Assembly: GCA_013398955.1 (NCBI GenBank)
Contig: VWPU01012285.1
Span: forward strand, 1 to 64,000
DNA from: Callaeas wilsoni
Lineage: Eukaryota; Chordata; Aves; Passeriformes; Callaeidae
Direction: 5' to 3'
DNA: 64,000 nt
In this document: positions 26,701 through 38,700 of the stretch, piece after piece
Layout of the letters: every line of letters starts with the position of its first letter
Numbering within the stretch: position 1 is the first letter of the stretch
Made by a program: the position numbers and the translations under genes
The notes under the pieces: model-generated
Told to the model about the DNA's origin: nothing
The model's input: only the letters and a program-made list of their open reading frames with translations
Database searches by the model: none

Positions 26701-29700
26701 TCTGGAGAGAAACTCAGGTTTAAAGAACCATAGAATGGTTTGGGTTGAAAGGGACTTTAAAGACCACATAGTTCCACCCCCCCTGCCATGAGCAGGGACA
26801 TCTTCCACCATCCCAGGTTGCTCAGAGCCCCATCCAACCTGGCCTGGAACACTGCCAGGGATGGGGCAGCCACAGCTGCTCTGGGCAACCTGTGCCAGGG
26901 CCTCAGCACCCTCACAGGGAACAATTTCTTCCTGATATCCAATCCAAACCTGCTCTCTGTCAGTGTGAAGCCATTTCCCTTTTACCTGCCACTCCAGGCC
27001 CTTGTCAAGAGTCTCTGTCCATGTTTACTGTAGGCTCCCTTCAGGCACTGGAAGGCCACAGTGAGGTCACCCCAAAGCCTTCTTTTTTCCAGGCTGAACA
27101 ATCCCAATTCTTCCAGCCTTTCCTCACAGCAGAGCTGCTCCATCCTTCTGATCACCTTGATGGCCTCCTCTGGACTCGCTCCAGCAGCTCCATGTCCTGT
27201 TGTGCAGCCCTGTCCCTCAGAAGGCCTCAGCCAGGCTGGAACCCCTCATGTTTTGGTGCTCGGCACCACACACCTTTACACAAGTCAGGTGGGCAATCAG
27301 CCCCAGCCGTGACAGAAATGCCCCACAGACAGCAGCTCTGCCCAAGAAAGAAACATCAGCTGGAGATTTCCAACCTGAAATCACTGCTATCATTTCTCAG
27401 CCAGTTTTACAGGTAGTGAGGGTGAAGTGCTGAGGGGCACGAGCATCCTTCACTGAATTTCACAACATATGTGAAGCATCCCCATCCAAAAGCTTAATGG
27501 AAGTATAAAGAGTCAGAACTTTGCAACTTGTCCAACTCTTAGTTAGCCTTTTCCAGGTAGCTAGGAAACCAGCATTCAGGGTAGGTGGAGAGCAGATATA
27601 TTGCAGGAAGTGCTACTACTCTTGAGAAACTATTTGAGTCTAGTTTAGCAAGTACCTGTCTACAGGACTTGAATAGTGAGAAACTAACAACTACATTTTG
27701 GCCTCAGTTACTCTGGTATAAATCTAAACCTGGCACCCAGGAAATCATTCTGATTTACAACAGAGTACATGGAATCATCCCTCAAGGGATGAGGGCTCAA
27801 TTTACCATGACAGTCGTAACCTGTTAACACCACGTGCTTCAGTAAATATTCAAAGCTACTTTCTTCCCTGAGCTGGTGACCATCTGCCTGCATCCACACC
27901 CCGTTTAAGGGAAACAAGAAACTTGTTTGTACTTATAAAAGACAAGAAGAAAAAGGTTGATGCAGCAAAGGGAGTCACAGAGTTGGCCAAGACAAGCAGT
28001 TCTGTATTTCTTCAATAAATCAGCACTACTATCTATATGCTTAGCTGAAGGAGCTTCCTCCTGGGAAGGGAAATAGCCTGGTGACACAGAGCTTTTGGAA
28101 CACTGACAGAAAACATCTATTCTGTCAAAAACAGCCTGGCTGGAGCATCTCCCTCCTCTGCTGACTCCCAAGTATATAAACTGCACCCAATTCACAAACC
28201 ACTTGGGGAGGTGGCACCCACAGAGGCTTCAGAACTGATGCTACCCTGCTGGCAAAATCAGAAAGAGAACTAACTACATCATTCTACAGGAATCACTGAA
28301 ACACCTTTCCCAAGTAACATCATAATTTCTTTGGCAGTAACTCACACTTCAGCCTCAAACAAGCTGTTGCTTTCTTTGTTTATCTGTTTAATGGCTGGGG
28401 TGGGGGGAAGGGGGTTATATCTATATAAATATGTTACAGTTTTAGAAAGAACAGGTAGGGATCAGTGCGAGAGAAAAATTGCATTCACTAACTAGTGAGT
28501 AAACTGTTCCTATCTCAACACCACATGTGAATAAAGCATCAGTCATAACATGCAGCCTCCAAGGTCATTTCTCCACACCTTTAACATACAATCTGACTAC
28601 CAAAATAAAAAGTGGAAAGGGTTGTTTTAAAAGAACAATTGCAAGGTGCAACAGTTGGAAAGCTCAGTGCAGAAATCCTCCTGCCAGCAGCAGCCAGAAC
28701 TGCAGGGAGGGCACAGTTACCAGCTCGGGAACCACAAGCACACGGCTGCATCCAGCCCCAGCCTGGGGAGCATCCACATACAGCAGGAGCCGACATGGTG
28801 GACGTGTCACTTCCACCTTCTGCCTGCACCTGAGCCTGCTGCTCCACAGCAGGGGCCACAGCCAGCCGCCTTCCCGCTGTGGTTAACACCTGACAGGCTG
28901 GACAAGGAGCTTGATCCAGTGCAGCAGCAAGATCAGTGCCCAGGACAGCTATCTCAGACCAGAGAAAAACCCAACATGGGTGCCTCCTGCACCTTTCATC
29001 CTAATCACTTGCTGGGGGAGTGCCACGTTAGGTACAGAGGTGGATTCAGGGAAGCATTGCCCTCATTGCAGTCCTGCAGCTTCCTTACGAGGGGAAGAGG
29101 AGGGGCAGGCACTGATGTCTATGTGTGCCCAGGGACAGGACCCAGGGAACGGCTGGAGCTGTGTCAGGGGAGGGTCAGGCTGGATATCAGGAAAAGGTTC
29201 TTCCCCCAGAGGGTGGTGGGGCACTGAACAGGCTCCCCTGGGAATGGGCACGGCCCCAAGGCTGCCAGAGCTCCAGGAGCGTTTGGACAATGCTCTCAGG
29301 CACAGGGTGGGATTTTGGGGCTTTGCTGTGCAGGGCCAGGAGATGGACTCAGTGATATTTCTGGGTCCCTTCCAGCTCAGAATATTCTGTGATTTGTGTC
29401 CTTCTGCCAAAGGGCAGGCGAGTCGCCTTTCAGGTAAGGGAGGACTGAAACTGGAATGGCATCTTGCAGCACTAACCTTCTCTGCCATATCAGATGAAAT
29501 GTTGCAGGTGTTGCTCGGAGTCTGCACTCTCTTGCAGCGCTTGTTTTCACTGTGCAAAGCCCAGGAGTTGGCAAAATCGTAACTGTTCCCCACCAGAGTC
29601 CCTGGGAACGAAGAAAAGGAGAAGCAACATGGCTGTTTGAGGGGTGTCAGCAACAAGCGGGCATTATTGGTTGCTATTAAGGTGATAGTCTGCCAAATGC

Positions 29701-32700
29701 TGTCTTTAAAAATAAAAACCTGTTGTACCAAACAGATTTTTATTCCAAACAGATTGACCGTAGGAAAGCCACTACCAGTGATATGGATTTACTTCTGCCA
29801 AGGACCTCTCTGAGCTCAAGGACACACTAAAGCCTGCAGAAGGTAGCTCCCACCTCCGTCACGCCTGCATGAACACGGTAGGAACTGCTGCTGCTCAGCT
29901 ACAATCTGCAGAAGCCAAAGCACACCTGCACATCTTCCTACCACTTAAAAGTTGTCAATGAAACACAAAACATATTAGAGAGGCAAACAAACCCAGCTAC
30001 TTTCCCTAATCAAAGAAAGCATTAGCACTCCTGAGCCCAGCTAGCCTTGATTTTTCTCCTGTCCAAAACTAAATCTCGTGTGCAAAGAAAATTAACATGC
30101 ACCATCATGGCTTGGGCCTATCCTCTTCCTTGGTAAGGTGTCCTGAAACATGCTCCTCTGGCCCAGGACAAGCAGCTCCCGGCCCAGGCTTGGCAAGATT
30201 TGCATCCATTTTGCACAAAAGCAAAGCTGAATGAATTTGTATGGCTGCAACTTCCCAGGAGATGCAAACCACCTCTCTGGTGCTCTTGCTCCATCCTTCT
30301 GAGAAGGGGGATCCTCCCAGAGAGGGAATGTTTCCTCCACCCTCTTCTTCCACCCATGGTCTTCATTTCTCCAGGACTATCTCTGCTTCCTGTTGTGGGT
30401 ACCTGCTACTAAACACTTAATTTTGGGACTCTCAGTTGCTTTTTAGAACCCTGCTGTGTTGCCCGTGAGAATATGAATTGCCACTGTTAATGCATTCCCA
30501 AGACCTTATGCAGAGAATATGTTGAAATATAAGCCTAGCTGTATCTAAAACGAAAAGAAACCAAAAAGAAATTCTTCCCAAATATACCTATAGAATATTT
30601 ACTAATATATACATGTACATATAATAAAGATTCCATTGAGCTCCTTATTTAGTACAAACACAAGGAATATACAGACCGCTAAAACTCTTCCTAAGGTGTG
30701 GGGTAGTCATGAAAACTGCACTCAGAATGATAAGGCAGAGGTATTAAGACAAAAAAGACTTTTTTGTAAACTAGAAATGATGGGCTTTTAAAGGTAGCAT
30801 GTATTAGGCCCACAGCTGATATCAAAGGAGGAAGACTCACAGGGAAAGGGGATAAAATACACAAAATTTTCATTTATGCAGCCAGGAGTTAGGATAAAAA
30901 AAGAAATGCAGCAACAAGAACAAAACCCTTTAGCTTACCACATACCATAAACATTAAAGCAGCAATGCAAGCCAGCCTGAGAAGAAGCAAGGTGCCAAAC
31001 TGAATATATTCCCTTTGGTTTGCAGTAAGGCAGCCTTTCCCTAGCAGGTGTGTAACAGGAGCTGGGCTCTGCTCTGAAGCAGTGTTTCTCCAGCCTTGGA
31101 TGCCCAGCCATGCCAGGATTCCTGCTGGCAGCTGCCCCCAGGGGCTCCTTCACCCACAGGCTAAGATTTGAAGGCTGGGACAACTGTTGGCCCTAAAATA
31201 CTGGTCACCTGTTTTTTTCATTTCTCTCCTTCCATTAAATGTTTTTCTTCTGCAGTGCTTATAAATTTATATCTCTTACGCAGTTCTTTTACGCAACGTT
31301 TGTATTATATGATTTCAGTTCTTTGTTTGCTGTGTTCTATGACTCCTATTTCAAGTAAGTGAAGGGTCTGATGAGTCAGTCGTGTGAGGAGCAGCTGAGG
31401 GAGCTGGGAAAGGGACTCAGCCGGGAGAAAAGGAGGCTCAGGGGGGACCTTCTGGCTTTCCGCAGCTCCCTGACAGGAGGGGGCAACCAGGCGGGGGTCA
31501 GGCTCTGCTCCCAGGGAACAAGAGACAGGATGAGAGGAAACAGCCTCCAGCTGTGCCAGAGGAGGTCCAGGTTGGACACCAGGAAGAATTTCTTCATGGA
31601 GAGAATTGTCAAGCTTTGGAACAGGCTGCCGAGCAGGGTGCTGGAGTCACCACCCCTGTAAGTGCTCAGGGAATGACTGGACATGGCACTCAGTGCTCTG
31701 GTTTAGTTGACAAGGTGGTGTTCTCTCAAAGGCTGGACTCGATGATCCTGTACGTCTTTTCCAACCTAAATACTTCACTTATCTGATGAGGCTTCAGGAA
31801 GAAAAGTGGAGAGGGAGAAATATCCCTAGAATATCTGACTGCTCTGGGTAGAGGGAAGAGCAGCTGCCAACCCCTCTGCCTTTCCCATCTAACACCTCCA
31901 TTTCCTTCTGCTGAACAACTCGAGAAGGGAGGAAAGGAAAGGCAGTGAAAGAGACAACACAACAGCCTAAAAAAATAATATGGGATTTGAGTGGGCAGGT
32001 GATGCTGTCAACATAATCTGGCACTGCAACCCCACCACACAGCAGGACTGCCCTCATCTCTTGCACAGCAGAGTTTTGTTTTGCCTTCTGTCCCTTCTGT
32101 GGTCAGCTTTTCTTCTCCCTGGAAGCACCCAAGATTCTGCAGAAACAACTCCCTCACAGGGCTCATCAGAGCCCTACACCCAAAAACCCTCCATGTAGCC
32201 TGGGTGGGACTTTGGCTGAAGTACTTGTTTTGCCTAAGACTTCCAGGAAATGTGTTGAAAATAGAAGTTGTCACAAAACATAATGAACACAAAGCATCTG
32301 GACACAAGTGCTTGAAGAAGTGGTGCCTGATATGGACCACAGCACAGACGGATCCCAGCACGTAAACTGGCTGCTCAAAAGCCGAGAAGCCCAGGCAGCC
32401 AGCTGGGATGGAATCTCCTTTTAGGATGCAAGATGGGTTCAGGAGGCAGATATTAAAGGACAACACAAATCCCGCCTGCTCCTACAAGCCCAGAAACATC
32501 AGGACCTTGCAGAGTTCTTTGAGAAGAGGGCCACTCCCCCATCACCTGAGCAGCAGGCAGGGTCGCCAAGGGTGTCCTGCTGGACTGTGCCTTTAGTGCT
32601 CTAATTGCTGCCCTCATATCTCTCTCCCTTCAGAAAGATTTTCAGATAGGTGATGGCCACTCTTCACAGCAAAATCCTTGTTCGCTATGATTATCTGAGC

Positions 32701-35700
32701 CTCCAAATGACCAGTTCCTTCTAAAATCTGAAACTGGCACCAGCTTGTTTACTTCGACACTGATGGTCAGGCAAGCAAAGCATCAGGAAAAACCACCTCA
32801 TGCTCCAGGCCCTGACCTCCCTCCCCGGACCTCCTGCAGATTTTCCATATGGCCACAGGCCCATCAGATAACTCTCCCAGGATCTGTTAACTCATCTATA
32901 AAATGAATGCAAGAATTTGGTCAAGACACTACAGTCTTGTGAGTCTTAATTGGTAAATAGAGTGTTAGTTGGTAAATAACCAACTTTCACGTGTTGGTTA
33001 TTTATCAAGCAATGAGGGGGCGTTTTTTGTTAGGGTAGGTTTTGTTGTTGTTGTTTTGGGGGCTTTTTTTACACAGTTTTACATGCTTCCAGACAAGCAA
33101 AACTATTGGTAAGGCTGCCCAAAAATTGATCCATAGTTTGCATCAAATTAACAATATGACAAAGTCACAGACTATAAAATCTTTCCCATCCTTTCCAGTT
33201 CAATGAATATAAAATCAGTAATATTGAACACAGAAGAGGGAAAAGGCCATCTCCAAAACTCTACAGCCTAGTGATGCAGCCGCACTCCTCACAACAGAAA
33301 TGTCTAACTTCAATCCCAGACCCTGAACAAAGCACAGGGGGTTAGGAATGCAGGTTTCTGGCATCTCAGGTGAATGCTGTAAAACAAAGGCAGCCTCAAC
33401 ACAAGTCATCTTCACCTGTACCACTGTAATTCTCTTGACAGTCTATTCCCTTCACTTCCAATTGAATATGCAAGAAAACGGGATTATTGACTCAGCCTAA
33501 ACAAAAGCCTTCAACTTGCCTAAAATCAAATTACTGATATCCTTTAAAATGCCAAGAAATTTGTATTTCAGAATGCCTTAAACTTTTGTTTACTTTCATA
33601 GGAAAAAAAATAAAATTCTTATTATCTGCACTATCACTGTGAGTTTGGAATGTGCTTTAAAAGCTTCTGGTGCCAAGTACCACACACTGACAAGTCACAT
33701 ATTCAGTCACATACATCTACATTACTTCTGAAATTAAATCATTACCTGAAATATCAGATTTTTCCTTGCAGACACTGCCTGCTTCTATGCATTTAACCTT
33801 TATTGACTCTTCTGTGAATATATATATTCATCATATATTCTGTATATCAGGAGCTTAAGGCTGGAGGATGTTGCTGGCAGATGGAACAGGATTTAACCAC
33901 AATTCTCCATGGGTATTGTTTTATCATAAACATCTTTGTAATTTGGATACCAGATTCCCGGAAACCTGCTTCCTGCCAGTGCCAAGAAAAACACCATGGA
34001 TGCTGGATTAATTTGATTAATTTAGGCTGGGATTTTTTTTTTTCCTTCCACTATACTAAGCATGTGTGGCATGCACAAATAACAAAACAATGGGTTGATA
34101 TCCCTGTGTTGGGTTTGAATGATCTGTTCAGCGCAAAGAGACTTCAAGGATGACCTGGACATCCAAGCACCCATCACAGCAATACCAGAAATGGCTGGAT
34201 GCGGCACTTACCCCCCTGGTTTAGTAGACAAGGTGATGTTTGGTCAAAGGTTGGACTTGATCTTGGAGGTTTTTACCAGCCTTAATGATTCTGTGATAGG
34301 GGTATTAGGCACAGACTGAGGCTGCAGGCACACAGATAAGCTCCAGCAGCTTTGTGCTGCATCCTCCCTCACTGGGGAGGAATTCCCTCAACCATTTCTG
34401 CAGGGCGAGAACATGCCCTGAGACCACTGACATGCTGCAGGGCCAAGGGGATTCAGCAACTTGCTCCTGTGTGCACATCTTGAGGAGCTTCCAGGATCAA
34501 ATTGCCTGTGCTGTGTCAGATTTCCTCCGTCATGCTATGTAAATCATCTCTTCTGGCCTGTGCTTTCAATCTCCAGTTGTAAAATGCTTGTGACAATGGT
34601 CAGAATGGTCACAGCCAAGGGCCGAAGGTGGCCAAATAGGTATCTAAGCATCTAAAAAGAACTCAGTTTCATGCTTCTGATATTAGCAAAGGCTGACAAC
34701 CAGTTAGAAGTGCATGCTGAGGTCAGAAAGCAGAGCCTGTTCAAGTGGCAAGTCTTAGAAGCCTTCAGAGAATGGCCGTAAAGGACCAGACCTTATCTGG
34801 CAAGAAAAAGCAGAGAGGAAACCCTTCATTAAGGTCTAGGAGAAAAAAAAACAGACAAAAGACCAAACAAAAACCCTAGAAACACCCTCCAAGCCATTTG
34901 TTTTTATATTTTAGTTATGCTTAAAGTGTGTGAACAAACTCTCAAGGTTTGGCTTGGTTTTGCTTCCATATCCAACAAATAAGCAAGCCCATAGACTATA
35001 ACCAATGTTGTTTGTCAGTCTGGACAGGACATGAGCACTTCTCCACAGGATGAGCTATTGTAGGAACCATGTTAATGGGACTGACTCAGCGCCCCAGCCT
35101 GTCTGAAGGGCAGTGTGTCTGCAACTCTGGGAAAAGGTTCTTCCCCCAGAGGCTGGTGGGGCACTGAACAGGCTCCCCAGGGAATGGTCACAGCCCCAAG
35201 GCTGCCCAGGCTCAAGGAGCATTTGGACAACATGGTGGGATTGTTGGGATGTCCTGTGCAGGGCCAGGACTTGCTGATCTTTGTGGGTCCCTTTCAACTC
35301 AGGATATGCTATGAAATCCAAAACCTACTGGAAAAGCTTATTTGGGGGAGTGCAAGAACTAACACCTAAGGCCTTCAAAGGTGGGTCCCACCAGTGTTAA
35401 TTTACCAAGTATCAACTTTATTCTCATCACTCAGAGCTCCAGGACACTCAATAGCTGAGCATCCAAAGTGTACACAGAAACAATGTGTGTTATTCTCTCA
35501 TCAGATTCTCATCAGTTCTCAGTTTCCACACTACCAGCACAGTGAGGAGTCATAAGAGCATGATGACAACAGCATGTTTGAATAGATTATAGAACAGGAG
35601 TATAAATATATTGAGAGAAAAGAAAAGCAATTACAGTGTTCATTAAGTTTTAAACAGCCTTCTGTTCATGTCTCCTTTATTTACTCACTGCAAGTGGCAA

Positions 35701-38700
35701 TATCCACTCACAGAGCAGGTGCTTTGCCTCTTCTTTCATCACCACCCTAAAAACAATCCAAATATAATCAATGAAGTTCTATATCATACTCCACTTTCTT
35801 AAGGGAAAAATCAGGCTAACTCTGTGTTATTAAGCCACAATAATTTCTTTCCCTAAAATATGGAAAAATCATATTTTCACTGCATGTTATTCTTAAGCTC
35901 AAAGACCTTAATGCCTCTCTTATCAATATAAATTCATCCCAGAAATCTGATTTATTAGAACTGAGGCCCCAATCTGATAAATTCCGGGTTTTAACAGGAA
36001 ACAATGGACACATCAACAGGAGAGTTCAGTCTGCCAGCAACCTTAAGGTAACCCTTCACCGCTCTCAGATCACTAAGTCCTTACACCAAGCTCACGTCCT
36101 GGGATAGGCTGACCTTCAGGAGATCTAATCAGGCTGAAAGGAGAACAATTAAAAATGTCAGTGTAAAGAAAGGTGTAAACTGTTTCACAGGCTACCAAGA
36201 GGCTGCCTACTTTTTCTGTTTAAAGAATATTACCTCTCCCAGCTGTTTGTGTTGCCCCCTACCTGGAAGCTAGATTCAACAGTATATGAAAAAACAAACA
36301 AAAAAAAGTGATCTGAATTATTCCATAACTGATTTTCTTGGAGCAAGTTAAGAAATGCTCCAACGAACCAGCAGAGCTGCCAGGGAGACAAACAGTGCGT
36401 GGGTGTAGTGACGTCCCTCACTGATACAACAAATTCAAACATAATTCAGTGTAATTCCTTCTAAATTAGTTTAAATGGAAGGTCTTTTGTATCACTGGAA
36501 AAACTGGCAGAATTGCTGACACACGGTTCTATTCTTCAGGCTAAAACCACAGATCTGTGTATCCACACAGGTGGATAAACACAAGGAAAGCCCTGACTTC
36601 TGTAAGAAACACAGAGCACATTTTCTCTGTCACCTTCTCTATTATTTTAGAGCTCCTCCAAGCAGAGACCTTGTCATGGACTTCATTACATTCCGAAATC
36701 TGTGGCTGTGAATGGACTGGTTTTGTAAGAGGCAAGACACAGCCTCCAGCATGTAAAACAAACACAGCATGAAACACATTTAAACATGAGCAGCACAGGG
36801 GCCTTTTCTACATTTGAACAATCCAGAGCATTACAGTCTCCTTTTTTGTTCCTGCTTTTTCTAAGAGCCTTACTACTATTTAGCGTCTCAAGAAAATGCC
36901 ATAAACTTCGTATCTCATCTCATTCAGACATCAAGGTATCCAAGCCCTGGCAAGCAGTTCTGTGACCAGAGTTTGTTTCTTATTATTTACATTGCTAAAA
37001 GACAGATTAATCATTTTAACATACCATGAGATCTCTTTTCTGTGCACTGAAGCTATGCTTATGTATCCTGAGTACCACTAAGACACATTTCTGGAGCACT
37101 GCCAGGCTCCTTTCCAAGCTGCTTTGCCTTCCTTTCTATTTTCTGTATCATTTATTTTTAATACACACTTCATATTATCAATCTAATATATTAATGTATT
37201 AACTAACTTCAAACCTCTCCTCTTCAGGTAAGTGCTCGGAATTAAAACACACTCTGAAATACCACAAATCAAAACCAGTCCTTCAAAGGCTCATTCAGGG
37301 CTTTCAAAAACTCTGAGTCTTCACACAAAGGTGTACTGAGCAGCAAAAGCAGACTTGCCTCTCGTTCTCACCAGAAATTGCTGTGATAGAAGGTGCACCC
37401 CCAGTCCAACAGCCCTTACAGACAGGGAAGTGTCATTAAAAGGTAACCCCTTTATAGAACACCATCCCATGCCAAACTGGCAAGCAGCAGGAATTTAAAT
37501 CTTCTGCTATTGCAACACTATCTATTCTTACTACCTCTTGGCTAATTCGTGAAAAATTAGCAGTTGAATCAATGGGTATTTCACACAGCTTTTTTGCTGG
37601 GTCTTCTTCTAGCCAGTCTCCGCACATGAATTAACCTGTAGCTTTATCTCTGCATTTGAAAGTTTCCAGGTTTCTAAACACACTAAGTTCAGATACCTGG
37701 GCTTTCCTCAGGAACGAGATGTGACAGCCGTTTCCTTTCAGGAGAAAGGAAGATGAAAGGACTTAGTCAGACAGCTTTTCAGCACACCAAGTTGAGGTAC
37801 CTGACAGGTTCTGTAGAAACATTTTGCTGGATCAGCAACGTCTTTGTTGAATCACCCAGCAGGAGAGGTGTGCAGAGCATCCATTAAAATACAATCAGTT
37901 AGTGGCAACCTTACCTTCCCGAGTTCTGAAGTCATCCTCAAGGAATTTATTAAAATTGCCACACAACCCACAGGTCTTATTATAGTGCTTTTCTTGAAGG
38001 AGTATCTGAATGTTTCCACTGGCATCAATCTTCACCACAAAGCCATGCTCATCGTTGGATATTTTATAATAACCTGCCTCCTTCTCTATAAATATACCAT
38101 TGGAGGCAAAAGGTATGGAAACCCTGTGGAGAAAAAACAGGAAATTCTCAGCATGTGACACACAAAACCCATCAGGTTGTTTTCTGCTGGAATAACAGTT
38201 CCTACAGGTACCTTTTGTCTTCCTGCATCACAACTCCATCTAAAGAGAGGCGAAGATTGAAATATTCTCCGAGATACACAGAGAAACCAATTTTCTCCCC
38301 ATCCTGGTAATCACCTGAGAAGATGAGACACAACCAAATACTCTTAGTTCTGCGACTGAGGAGGACAATTTGTAGTCAGTAAAAACTTATTTTTAAACTA
38401 CGACCAACACAGAACGGTTATTAGTGAATATAAAAACATCTACCAAAGCAGTTGGTATGAACGTCATATACAGTTTTGGTACATATATCCTCACTTCTAT
38501 CCCCAAGAATAACTCTGCAGAGGTCCATGCTAACTCCAAGGCCTTCTGTCCTGGAAGATGGGATTTTTCTTACTGGTGTGATTTAGCATACAGATAAAAT
38601 TAGTTCTACAGGTTTGTATAGTTCTTTTTGCCGGACTCAGCTTTAACTCAGCCACATTTCCCTGAAAAATGCAAAATTAATAAAGGTCTTCTCCTTTTTA

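Larger units (their letters stand above)
21376..29476 (-). other. VWF: VWF intron 6
   Basis: An 8101-bp intron carrying five CR1 fragments (about 23.7, 24.8, 25.8, 26.7 and 29.1 kb) in both orientations, and a (GT)8 run. The longer open frames here are CR1 readings or chance. Confidence 0.88.
29602..37914 (-). other. VWF: VWF intron 5
   Basis: An 8313-bp intron, the largest complete one here. It has three CR1 fragments, all on the plus strand (about 31.4, 34.2 and 35.1 kb). No nested gene was recognised. Confidence 0.88.

Noticed and set aside
25767..27433. Several long open frames (up to 187 aa) on both strands
   Set aside because: They are translations of CR1 3' regions, which contain few stops in several frames.
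28581..29731. Frames of 193-223 aa on both strands near exon 6
   Set aside because: These are mostly CR1 sequence. Only the stretch over 29477-29601 is VWF exon 6, as shown by splice sites and homology.
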